Below are positions 27,765-36,309 of a stretch of 64,000 bases of DNA, one piece after another. Position 1 is the first letter of the stretch; each line of letters begins with the position of its first letter. The stretch spans positions 496,001 through 560,000 of the forward strand of contig CAVSKB010000011.1 of NCBI GenBank assembly GCA_963728295.1, read 5' to 3'. Source of the stretch: DATJKD01 sp963728295 (GTDB taxonomy: Bacteria > Pseudomonadota > Gammaproteobacteria > Steroidobacterales > Steroidobacteraceae). A program made the translations under genes and the position numbers. The notes under the pieces were generated by a model. The model was not told where the DNA came from, did not search any database, and worked only from the letters and a program-made list of their open reading frames with translations.

Positions 27765-28937
27765 ATGAGCTCATTCGACGAATGGCGGCGCAATTCGCCC
27801 TATTACAACGAAAGCCACGAGGAGCTGTCGACCAGCCTTCGCAAGTTCGTCGAGCGCGAGGCGATGCCGAACGTCGAGAAGTGGGAAGAGGCAGGAATCG
27901 TCCCTCGCGAGTTTCACCGCAAGGCCGGTGAAGCCGGCATCTTCGCACTCGGGTTTCCCGAGGAATATGGCGGGGTGTCCGAGGGAGTCGACGCTTTTCA
28001 TCGGCTCGTGCTCGTCGATGAAACCGCGCGCACCGGAGCCGGCGGCATCCAGGCCGGCTTATTGACGCATGCCGTGGCCCTGCCGCCAATCATCGAGGCG
28101 GGCTTGCCGGAACTTCGTACTCGTATCGCGCCGGCAGTGATCTCCGGCGACGTAATACTCGCCATTGCGGTCACCGAGCCGTCCGGGGGGTCCGACGTCG
28201 CGCAACTGAGGACACGCGCCGAACGCAAGGACGACAGATATATCGTCAACGGCTCGAAAACGTTCATCACGAACGGGATGCGAGCCGACTACTACATGAC
28301 CGCCGTCCGCACCGGTGGCCCCGGCATGAACGGCATTTCGATGCTGCTGATCCCGGCCGACACAAAGGGCTTTTCCCGGACGCCGCTCAAGAAGATGGGC
28401 TGGCATTCGTCGGATACGGCGACGCTCTATTTCGAGGACGTCGAGGTCCCCGTCGCCAACCTGATCGGTGAGGAAAACGCCGGATTCCGTCATGTGCTGC
28501 GCAACTTCAACGGCGAAAGGCTGCAGGCGGCTCACCAATGCACTTCCTTCGCCCGTATCTGCCTCGAGGAAGCGACGAGGTGGGCGGGCGAGCGCGAGAC
28601 GTTCGGCAAAAAACTCGGCCAGCACCAGTCGATTCGCATCAAGCTGGCCGACATGGCACGGCAACTCTGGCAGACGCAGGCCTGGATCGACCTCTCCGCA
28701 TGGCAGTACCAGCGCGGCACGGCCAGTGCTCCCGCGCTTGCGCTCCTCAAGGTGTCCGCAACGCGGATGTTCGAGCATGTTGCCCGGGAAGCCGCGCAGA
28801 TCCTCGGCGGCGCCTCCTATATCAGAGGCTCGGCGGTCGAGCGCATCTATCGGGAAGTCCGCGTGGTGGCGATCGGCGGCGGGTCGGAGGAGATATTGCT
28901 CGACATGGCCGGGCGGCATCTCGGGTTCGGGAGCTGA
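27765..28937 (+). CDS. Acyl-CoA dehydrogenase
   Basis: A 390-residue ACAD with AVTEPSGGSDVAQL, VNGSKTFITNG, the interdomain KKLGQHQSIRIKLADMA and GGASYIRGSAVERIYREV. NGERLQAA places a Glu at the isovaleryl-CoA-dehydrogenase base position. It is preceded by AGAGAGCG 4 bases before the ATG and followed after 14 bp by another ACAD, and is probably transcribed with the ligase and kinase upstream. Confidence 0.88.
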   Translation: MSSFDEWRRNSPYYNESHEELSTSLRKFVEREAMPNVEKWEEAGIVPREFHRKAGEAGIFALGFPEEYGGVSEGVDAFHRLVLVDETARTGAGGIQAGLLTHAVALPPIIEAGLPELRTRIAPAVISGDVILAIAVTEPSGGSDVAQLRTRAERKDDRYIVNGSKTFITNGMRADYYMTAVRTGGPGMNGISMLLIPADTKGFSRTPLKKMGWHSSDTATLYFEDVEVPVANLIGEENAGFRHVLRNFNGERLQAAHQCTSFARICLEEATRWAGERETFGKKLGQHQSIRIKLADMARQLWQTQAWIDLSAWQYQRGTASAPALALLKVSATRMFEHVAREAAQILGGASYIRGSAVERIYREVRVVAIGGGSEEILLDMAGRHLGFGS

Positions 28938-28951
28938 GAGGGGGCAGGGTG

Positions 28952-30103
28952 ATGAGCTACAACTATACGAAGTCTCTATTCGACGAAGAGCATGAAATAT
29001 TCCGCGACTCGTATCGGCGGTTCCTCGAGACCGAGGCCGATGCCCACGTGGACGCCTGGCTCGAGCAAGGAGCGATCCCCGCGTCGTTCTGGCGCAAGGC
29101 CGGCGAACAGGGGTTCCTGGCAGTAGGAGTGCCAGAGGAATACGGCGGGCCGGGCGGCGACTTTCTCCACCGGGTGGTTATCGCCGAGGAGCTTGGCTAC
29201 ACAGTCGCCGGTGCGAGCATCGCCCCTTCCGTGATCGGCGATGGACTCACCGAGATCCTGTTCAGGAACGCCTCTGAGGAACTTAACCGCAAGTGGCTCC
29301 CCGTGATGGCCACCGGCGAGGTCCGCTTTGGCTTCGCCCTCACCGAACCGGACAGCGGCAGCGATGTCGCGCGGATACGCACTTCGGCGGTTCGCGACGG
29401 GAATGAATGGGTGATAAGCGGCGCCAAGACTTTCATCGGAAACGCGGCCGAAGCAGACGCCTTTCTCGTGGCGTGCAAGACCCAGCCGGAACTCGGCATT
29501 CGCGGCATCTCCATGATCATCGTCGAGGCCGAACGGCAGGGCTTCCACCGTGGCCGTCGATTGCACAAGATGGGCTCGCACCTCTCCGGCACCGGAGAGT
29601 TTGCGATGGATCAGGTCCGCGTCCCGGTGAGCAATCTGGTGGGCACCGACGGCGGCGGTATGAAAGTAGTGATGACCGGGCTCAACATGGACCGCATCAC
29701 GTGGCCCTCCATCGCCCACGCCGCCTCTCAGCGGGCGTTCGACGAGACGGTCAACTTCACCCGCAACCGCAAGGCGTTCGGCCAGACGATCTTCGATTTC
29801 CAGAACACGCAGTTCCGTCTCGCAGAAATGAAAACCGAGCTGGCGGTAGGTCGCGCCTTCCTCGACGACCTGATCCGTGACTATAAACGCACCGGCGAGC
29901 TCGACACGACCCGCTGCGCAATGGCGAAGATGTGGCTGCCTGAGATGGAGGCCCGAATCATCGATCAGTGCGTCCAACTGCACGGCGGGGCAGGCTACAT
30001 GGACGAGTACCCGGTCTCACGGCTCTACACGGCTGCGCGTCTGCACCGGATCTTCGCCGGCACGGCGGAGATCATGCGACTGATGGTCGGTCGCACGATC
30101 TGA
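28952..30103 (+). CDS. Acyl-CoA dehydrogenase (paralogue of 6337-7488)
   Basis: A 383-residue ACAD. ALTEPDSGSDVARI, ISGAKTFIGNA, FGQTIFDFQNTQFRLAE and LHGGAGYMDEYPVSRL are shared almost word for word with the ACAD at 6337. Like it, the base-region sequences are FAGTAEIMR and LNMDRI, with Asp instead of Glu. The ATG at 28952 follows GGGGGCAGGG; the longer open frame reaches back into the upstream ACAD and is an overlap artefact. Gene order ligase-ACAD is repeated in both modules. Confidence 0.88.
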   Translation: MSYNYTKSLFDEEHEIFRDSYRRFLETEADAHVDAWLEQGAIPASFWRKAGEQGFLAVGVPEEYGGPGGDFLHRVVIAEELGYTVAGASIAPSVIGDGLTEILFRNASEELNRKWLPVMATGEVRFGFALTEPDSGSDVARIRTSAVRDGNEWVISGAKTFIGNAAEADAFLVACKTQPELGIRGISMIIVEAERQGFHRGRRLHKMGSHLSGTGEFAMDQVRVPVSNLVGTDGGGMKVVMTGLNMDRITWPSIAHAASQRAFDETVNFTRNRKAFGQTIFDFQNTQFRLAEMKTELAVGRAFLDDLIRDYKRTGELDTTRCAMAKMWLPEMEARIIDQCVQLHGGAGYMDEYPVSRLYTAARLHRIFAGTAEIMRLMVGRTI

Positions 30104-30148
30104 GTCGCAACGCCCTGATCACGCTGATCCATCCCGGAGCTTCACCGC

Positions 30149-30925
30149 TCAAAACAGCTTGTCGAGCATGTCAGCCGATGGAACGTCCTCCATCACGTCC
30201 CAGTGTTCGACCGCCTTTCCGTCCGCGTTGATGCGGAACACGTCGAACGTATTGATACGATTGACCAGTGGATGCGGCGGGCTAGTATCGTAGAAGCGGT
30301 GCGACACGATGAAATCGCCCTCGACGATCGTCCGCTTGGGCAGCATGATCATCTTCGTCCCCGTCTCTTTCATCTTCTTGAGGATGTTCACCAGCCCGTC
30401 GCGACCGTCGCCGCCCTTGGGGCTGTGCTGTTTGTAGTCCGGCGTGCGGCTTTCAAAGAAAGCCTCGAGCTCCTGCCCGTCGAAACCGCGAACGTCGAGC
30501 TCTTCGAACCTGGCGGCATGCTTCCGGCCATGATCGACGTCCCGGTTCACGCGTGACCCGTCGAACGTCCCGTTGTCGTTCTTTCTGTTCTTTTCGTCGA
30601 TGACATGGGCGCCCCAATGCTCGGCGATCCGACCGTTAGCGGTGCGAAACAGCTCGGCCCGGGCGACGTCGACGCCGTTTGCCAGTTTTTCCTCGACGAA
30701 CAGGAAGACGAAATCACCCTGGTGGATGATGTGATGAACGACCACTTGATGATTGGGGTTCTCCGCGAGCCTTTTCTCTACATAGGCGCGCAGCCCGGCC
30801 TTCGTAAAGCCGGCCGTATACTGATGCTCGACATAGTCATCGCTCAGGAAACGCGCCATCGCAGCGACGCATTCCCGGGAGTACAGCTCCCTGTAATAGA
30901 CCTGCACGAAGGATCTGACGTCCAC
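30149..30925 (-). CDS. Tandem NTF2/SnoaL-like protein
   Basis: A 258-residue protein with two NTF2-like (SnoaL) cone domains: residues about 1-115 (FVQVYYRELYS, YVEHQY, FVEEKLANGVDVARAELFR) and about 130-258 (YKQHSPKGGDGRDGL, FIVSHRFYDT, FDVFRINADGKAVEHWDVM). Such proteins bind small hydrophobic molecules, and some isomerise steroids or cyclise polyketides. The GTG at 30925 is chosen because CAGGAG sits 9 bases upstream; the frame remains open to 30988. It stands convergent to the ACAD gene. Confidence 0.75.
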   Translation of the reverse strand: MDVRSFVQVYYRELYSRECVAAMARFLSDDYVEHQYTAGFTKAGLRAYVEKRLAENPNHQVVVHHIIHQGDFVFLFVEEKLANGVDVARAELFRTANGRIAEHWGAHVIDEKNRKNDNGTFDGSRVNRDVDHGRKHAARFEELDVRGFDGQELEAFFESRTPDYKQHSPKGGDGRDGLVNILKKMKETGTKMIMLPKRTIVEGDFIVSHRFYDTSPPHPLVNRINTFDVFRINADGKAVEHWDVMEDVPSADMLDKLF

Positions 30926-31144
30926 GGCCTTTACTCCTGAGCGTTCACGGCACCTGCCTGACTTTACCATTGGGGCGAGCGCATCCACGGGCGGCGAGGC
31001 AGCGAGTCGGACTCATACGTTCGCGCAGCGAGCAATCGCCAAGACGAATGTCAGCGTTGTAACATCATGTGTGTTCGACAGACCCGCTGTTCGGTTGCGA
31101 CCGGGAGCGGGTCGTTGCTTCTATGTCGCTGATGGAAGGCACCC

Positions 31145-32285
31145 GTGGACACCCAGTTATCGGAAGATCAGACAGCTCTGGAGGACTCCTGCCGGAAGCT
31201 TCTGGAAGGGGAATGGCCGCTGGAACAGGCGATGAAGACTCTGGGGCCCGGCGGCGCCCGCCATTCGCCGCAGCTCTGGAAGACGCTTGCCGAGGCCGGA
31301 TGGCTGGGACTGCCTTTTTCGGTGGACCTGGGCGGCGCGGGCGGGGATCTGATCGATCTTGGCCTCTGCTATCGCGCGGCGGGGGAGCGACTCGTCCCGA
31401 ACTCTCTTTACAGCTGCATCTTCGCCGAGCTGCTGATCGACCGCCTCGGCTCCGCAGCGCAGAAACAAGAGTATCTGCAGTCGATGATCGCCGGGGCAAG
31501 CCTGGCGACGATAGCGTACAGCGAGCCGCACGCCGCCGAGCAGCCGCGCCTCTTCAAGACGACCGCGACGCGTGCGGGTCATGAGTGGGTGCTGAGCGGC
31601 GTAAAGGCGTTCGTTCCCGATGTCGAGACGGCCGATGTCCTGTTCGTTCTGGCAAACGCGCGGTCTAACAGCGATCGCGCGGATTGGGGCCTGTTCGCCG
31701 TCGCGCGGGACAGGGTCTCCGGATGGCGTACGCCGGCAGAGCGCGCTCGGCGGCGAGACGCTCTACCAGATCGAATTGAACAGGGTTCATGTGCCGGCTG
31801 ACGCCCTTCTCGGCGGTGAATCTGCTCTGCCGCGCACCCTGGACACGTTTCACGATGTCGTGGAGCAGGCGACCGCGCTGCAATGCATGGAGATGGTCGG
31901 AGGCGCCTCTGCGGTACTCAAGCGAACGGTCGAATACGTCAGCGAACGGCAACAGCATGGTCGCGCGATCGGCTCATTTCAGGCGGTCCAGCACCTGCTC
32001 GCAAACGTCGCGATCCAGTTGGATGGCGCGCGCGTCGCCGCGTTGCAGGCGCTGTTTCTCAAGAGCAAAGGCCGATCCGCGGCGCGCGAAGTAGCAATCG
32101 CCAAGATCGCAGCCGGCGAGCTGTATGTGAACGCGACTACGACGGCGCACCAGGTCTGGGGTGCCATGGGTTATGCGCGCGAGTCAGGGGTTTATCTCTG
32201 GTCCGAGCGGGCGAAGGTCACCGATGCGCGGTTCGGCACGGCCGCGAGTCACCTGCGCAGACTGGCTGACCTGATGTGGATGTGA
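31145..32285 (+). pseudogene. ACAD-like protein (small-subunit type), one frameshift
   Basis: The first frame starts at GTG 31145 (MDTQLSEDQTALEDSCRKLL) and carries GWLGLPFSVDLGGAGGDLID and IAYSEPHAAEQPR up to VSGW. The rest, QSALGGETLYQIELNRVHVP to LRRLADLMWM, is in another frame; removing one C near 31733 joins them into about 380 residues. Conservation is weak at the usual catalytic sites, and no Glu is seen at either base position. This resembles the non-catalytic partner of heteromeric ACADs in steroid degraders. Its neighbour 32340 may be the catalytic partner. Confidence 0.75.
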
Positions 32286-32339
32286 AAGGCACTGCGAGCG
32301 CGGCAAGCATTGCGACGCACCGGGACGAGGGCAGGTTAC

Positions 32340-33527
32340 ATGGATTTCTACTGGACGGATGAACAACGCGCGTTCAGGCAGACTGTTCGCGATTTTCTCG
32401 CCACGCATCTTCCGGAAGAGCTGACCGCCAATCTGCAGGAAGGCGAGGCGGTGCGTGACGAGACCTGGGACGAGAATGTCAGGAGCTTCGATCGCGGAAT
32501 GGTCGAGCGAGGCTGGCAGGTGTTCGGCCTGCCGGAGGAATATGGCGGCAAGCCGCTCACGGCCATGAATCGCCTTATCGTCCTGAGCGAGGTCGACTAT
32601 GCCAACGCCCCTCGCTACATGCGGGCCACCGCCGTTGGGGTCGTTCCGACTCTGGCCCGCGTGGGCACGGAAGAAAACAAGCGGATGTGGCTGGATAAGC
32701 TCGTCTCCGGCGAGGTCACCGTCTCGATCGGATACTCGGAACCCTCGGCCGGAAGCGATCTCGCCGCCTTGCGCACGCGTGCCGTCCTCGATGGCGATCA
32801 CTGGGTGATCAATGGTCAGAAGGCCTGGAACAGTCGAGGCCACATCGTCTCGCACGTCTGGCTGCTGGCGCGCACCGGCGCGCCCGAAAGCCGTCACAAG
32901 GGCTTGTCGGTATTCATGGTCCCGCTCGACGCCCCCGGGGTCGAAGTCCAGAAGGTAGAGAGCTGGGGCGATCATCTGCTCAACGATGTCTTCTTCGCCG
33001 ACGTTCGCATACCGCGCAATCACTTGATCGGCGAGGTCGACCAGGGCTGGTCGATCGTCATGGGCGCAGTGCATGGCGAGCGCTCTTTCGTCGGTCTCGC
33101 CTACTCGCTGCGGAGCATCCTCGATGACCTCATCGAGTACTGCAGGACCGCAACGTTCGAAGGCGAGACGCTGGTGTCGCGGCCCGAAGTACGGCTTGGC
33201 CTCGCACGATTCGAGATGGAGATCGAGCTGGCGCATCTCACCAGCCTCGACATCGCCAGCCGCATCGACGCCGGCGCGTCGCCTGACGCGGAAGCGCTGG
33301 GGCTGAAAATCTTTACCTCGGAGATGCGCTCGCGGCTGGCGAACTTCGCGATGCAGACGCTGGGCTTGCCAGGCCTGCTCGATGGAAACGATCCGGCCGC
33401 GCCGATGAGGGGGGCGATGGAGCTTCTCTATCGCCGTGCGCCGCTGTTTCGCCTCGGCGTCGGCGCCAACGAGGTGCTCCGCGATGTCGTCGCTCAGCGC
33501 GGCCTCGGCCTCCCGAGGGCTCGCTAG
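32340..33527 (+). CDS. Acyl-CoA dehydrogenase
   Basis: A 395-residue ACAD beginning MDFYWTDEQRAFRQTVRDFL, with IGYSEPSAGSDLAAL, INGQKAWNSRGH and HLIGEVDQGWSIV. HGERSFVG places a Glu at the isovaleryl-CoA-dehydrogenase base position. It starts 54 bp after the ACAD-like gene, and the pair may form a heteromer. Its stop overlaps by three bases the stop of the convergent acetoacetyl-CoA ligase gene. Confidence 0.88.
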   Translation: MDFYWTDEQRAFRQTVRDFLATHLPEELTANLQEGEAVRDETWDENVRSFDRGMVERGWQVFGLPEEYGGKPLTAMNRLIVLSEVDYANAPRYMRATAVGVVPTLARVGTEENKRMWLDKLVSGEVTVSIGYSEPSAGSDLAALRTRAVLDGDHWVINGQKAWNSRGHIVSHVWLLARTGAPESRHKGLSVFMVPLDAPGVEVQKVESWGDHLLNDVFFADVRIPRNHLIGEVDQGWSIVMGAVHGERSFVGLAYSLRSILDDLIEYCRTATFEGETLVSRPEVRLGLARFEMEIELAHLTSLDIASRIDAGASPDAEALGLKIFTSEMRSRLANFAMQTLGLPGLLDGNDPAAPMRGAMELLYRRAPLFRLGVGANEVLRDVVAQRGLGLPRAR

Positions 33528-35491
33528 GCTTCGGCGAGCTCCGGCCTGTTGCGGAACTGCTCCAGCGCCTCGGGGTTCGCAAGGGCGTCGACGTTCTTTA
33601 CCGGTCGTCCATGGATGACTTCCCGGACGGCGAGCTCCACGATCTTGCCGCTCTTGGTCCGCGGGATGTCGGTGACCGCGAGGATCTTGGCCGGTACGTG
33701 GCGAGGCGTCGTATTGGCGCGGATGATGTCGCGGATCGACGCTTGCAAGACGTCATCGAATGTGACGCCATCCCGCAGCCGGACGAACAGAACGACCCGA
33801 AGGTCATCGTTCCAGTCCTGGCCGACCGCGATCGATTCGACGACCTCCGCAAGCTTCTCGACCTGGCGGTAGATCTCGGCCGTGCCTATGCGAACGCCCC
33901 CTGGATTCAGCACCGCGTCCGAACGCCCGTATATGACGATTCCGCCGTTGCGCGTGATCTCGCTGAAGTCACCATGGCACCAGACGTTGGCAAAACGCTC
34001 GAAATAGGCGGCGCGATAGCGGCTGCCGTCCGGATCGTTCCAGAATCCGACGGGCATGCTCGGAAATGGTCGCGTGCAGACGAGCTCGCCTTTCTGCTCG
34101 CGGACTGGCTGCCCGTTTTCGTCGAATACATCGACGGCCATTCCGAGGCCACGACACTGGATCTCGCCCCGCCACACGGGAAGCGTCGGGCTTCCGATCA
34201 CGAACGCCGAGCAGATATCCGTTCCGCCGGACATGGACGACAGCTGCGCGTCGGACCGGATGGATCGATAGACGAAGTCGTAGCTCTCGGGCACCAGCGG
34301 ACTGCCGGTCGACAGGATGACTCGTATCGAATCCAGGTCGAAGTCCCTGGCCGGCTCGAGTCCGACCTTGGCGACCGCGTCGATGAACTTCGCGGACGTG
34401 CCGAAGTGCGTCATCCGCTCGACCTCGGCCAGCTCGAAGAGGATCCGCCCATCATGAACGAACGGTGACCCGTCGTACATCAACACTGTCGCGCCCGACG
34501 CGAGTGCCGAGACCAGTATGTTCCACATCGTCCAGCCGCAGGTCGTGAAGTAGAAAAACCGATCCCCGCGGCCGACGTCGCAATGCAGCTGCTGCTCCTT
34601 GACGTGCTGAAGCAGCGTGCCGCCGGCGCCGTGGACGATACCTTTTGGCACTCCCGTCGTTCCGGAGGAGTACAGCACGTAGACCGGATGATCGAAGGGG
34701 AGTCGGGCGAACTCGATCTTCTCGACTCCGGCATGAGGTGCGAGAAAGTCCTCCAGCCGCTGCACATGAGGAATGCCTGCCGTGGCGGGCGCCGCATCGA
34801 GATATGGCACCAGCACGACGCGTTTCAGGTCAGGGAGCTGCGCGGCGATACTCGCGAGCCTGCCGAGGCAGTCGATGCGCTTGCCGTTGTACCAATAGCC
34901 GTCGACTGCAAACAGTACTGCCGGGCGCGTCTGGCCGAAGCGGTCCAGTACACCCTGTATGCCGAAGTCGGGTGACGTCGAGGTGAAGATTGCACCCAGG
35001 CTGACCGCGGCCAGCATCGCCACGACCGTCTCGGGCATGTTCGGCATGAACGCAGCGACGCGATCACCCGGGCCCACGCCATTGGCGCGCAGTGCTGCTG
35101 CGGTGACGGCGACCTGGCGGCGCAATTCCCCGCGGCTGACACGGCGCCTGACCTTGTCCTCGCCCCAGAAGACGATCGCGTCCGACGAGGCATCGATATC
35201 GTCGCGGAGCAGATTCTCGGCGAGATTCAGACGGGCGTCGGGGAACCAGCGGGCACCCGGCATCCTGTCCCGGTCGATCAGTACGCGTTCGCCCCGCTCG
35301 CCGATCACGCCGCAGAACGACCAGACGAGCGTCCAGAACTGCTCGGGCCGGTCGATCGACCATTGCCACAGGGATTCGTAGTCAGCCAGCGCGCGACCCG
35401 AGACGCGTTCCGCCTCGCGCATGAACCGGTGCATCGCACAGGCGCGTACTCTCTCCCGGGAGGGTGTCCAGATCGGCTCGAGATCGTGCAT
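33524..35491 (-). CDS. Acetoacetate--CoA ligase
   Basis: A 655-residue adenylate-forming ligase of the acetoacetyl-CoA synthetase branch. It has the family N-terminus (LEPIWTPSRERVRACAMHRFM), YVLYSSGTTGVPKGIVHG, YFTTCGWTMWN, ICSAFVIGSPTLPVWRGEIQCRG split across the core, and a C-terminal TKSGKIVELAVREV with the catalytic Lys. It activates acetoacetate (or a similar short 3-oxo acid) to the CoA ester for thiolysis to acetyl-CoA, which would salvage ketone-body-like products of the island. A GST gene lies 18 bp upstream in the same direction. Confidence 0.92.
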   Translation of the reverse strand: MHDLEPIWTPSRERVRACAMHRFMREAERVSGRALADYESLWQWSIDRPEQFWTLVWSFCGVIGERGERVLIDRDRMPGARWFPDARLNLAENLLRDDIDASSDAIVFWGEDKVRRRVSRGELRRQVAVTAAALRANGVGPGDRVAAFMPNMPETVVAMLAAVSLGAIFTSTSPDFGIQGVLDRFGQTRPAVLFAVDGYWYNGKRIDCLGRLASIAAQLPDLKRVVLVPYLDAAPATAGIPHVQRLEDFLAPHAGVEKIEFARLPFDHPVYVLYSSGTTGVPKGIVHGAGGTLLQHVKEQQLHCDVGRGDRFFYFTTCGWTMWNILVSALASGATVLMYDGSPFVHDGRILFELAEVERMTHFGTSAKFIDAVAKVGLEPARDFDLDSIRVILSTGSPLVPESYDFVYRSIRSDAQLSSMSGGTDICSAFVIGSPTLPVWRGEIQCRGLGMAVDVFDENGQPVREQKGELVCTRPFPSMPVGFWNDPDGSRYRAAYFERFANVWCHGDFSEITRNGGIVIYGRSDAVLNPGGVRIGTAEIYRQVEKLAEVVESIAVGQDWNDDLRVVLFVRLRDGVTFDDVLQASIRDIIRANTTPRHVPAKILAVTDIPRTKSGKIVELAVREVIHGRPVKNVDALANPEALEQFRNRPELAEA

Positions 35492-35509
35492 CGTCGCTGT
35501 GCCCTGTCG

Positions 35510-36148
35510 TCAATCCAGCAGCGGCGTCAGCGTCGGTTCGGCCTTCTTCATCGCCCGCTGATACGCCGGCCGGGCACCGATGCGTTGCAGATAAGAGCGT
35601 ATGTTCGGATAGGGCGAAAGGTCCCGCGGCACGAAATGCCTCATCGTCGTCAGCGGGAACAGCATGATGATGTCGGCCGCGGTCAATGAGCTGCCCGCGA
35701 AATAGCTGCGGCTGGCGAGAGTCTTGTTGACGAGGTCGAAGCCACGATCGGAACGGGCACGCAGTATCCGCAACGTGTCCTGGTTCGAGGCACCGGTCAT
35801 CTGAAGGATGATGTCGACCATCATGCTCGGCAGCATCGACGCATTGGCGAAATGCAGCCAGAAGAGATAGTCCGCAAACTCGGGACGATCGGGAGGGACC
35901 ACGAGTCGCCCGCCACCCTCCTTCGCGAGCAGGTACTCGATGATCGCCCCGGATTCAGCCAGCACGAAGTCGCCATCCGTGATTACGGGTGCGGTTCCGA
36001 ATGGATGCAGTGCCTTGTACTCGGGAGGGGCAAGGCGCGTAACCGGGTCGCGTTCATAGCGCACCAGTCGATAGGGCAGTTCGAGCTCCTCGCATAGCCA
36101 GACGATCCGTTCCGACTGCGAGATTCCGAGATGGTGCACGGTGAGCAT
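35510..36148 (-). CDS. Glutathione S-transferase family protein
   Basis: A 212-residue GST with MLTVHHLGISQSERIVWLCEELELPY, FGTAPVITDGDFVLAESGAIIEYL and a helical C-terminal domain (SLTAADIIMLFPL). It belongs to a branch found next to catabolic genes, although the substrate is unknown. It heads a unit with acetoacetyl-CoA ligase and diverges from the MDR gene at 36310 across a region bearing a perfect palindrome. Confidence 0.85.
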   Translation of the reverse strand: MLTVHHLGISQSERIVWLCEELELPYRLVRYERDPVTRLAPPEYKALHPFGTAPVITDGDFVLAESGAIIEYLLAKEGGGRLVVPPDRPEFADYLFWLHFANASMLPSMMVDIILQMTGASNQDTLRILRARSDRGFDLVNKTLASRSYFAGSSLTAADIIMLFPLTTMRHFVPRDLSPYPNIRSYLQRIGARPAYQRAMKKAEPTLTPLLD

Positions 36149-36263
36149 CTGTCTGCGCCTCGTTGTTGACGTCCGAAGGATCTGTGTTGCGTGCGCACGC
36201 CGGCGCTTGCGCGACTCGGGCCTGCCGGGAACACCGAGTATCGCTCAGCCGACAGTGCCGGAA

Positions 36264-36283
36264 AAGATGCGCTAGCGCATCTT
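36264..36283. promoter_or_regulatory. Perfect 20-bp palindrome, likely operator
   Basis: AAGATGCGCT is followed directly by its exact reverse complement, giving a gapless 20-bp palindrome. It lies 27 bp before the MDR start and 116 bp from the GST start. The centre GCTAGCGCA overlaps the CTAGCGCA core of the recurrent motif. Such symmetry points to a dimeric regulator, but its identity is unknown. Confidence 0.55.
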
Positions 36284-36309
36284 CATCCTTGCCGGTACGC
36301 TTCTTGAAA

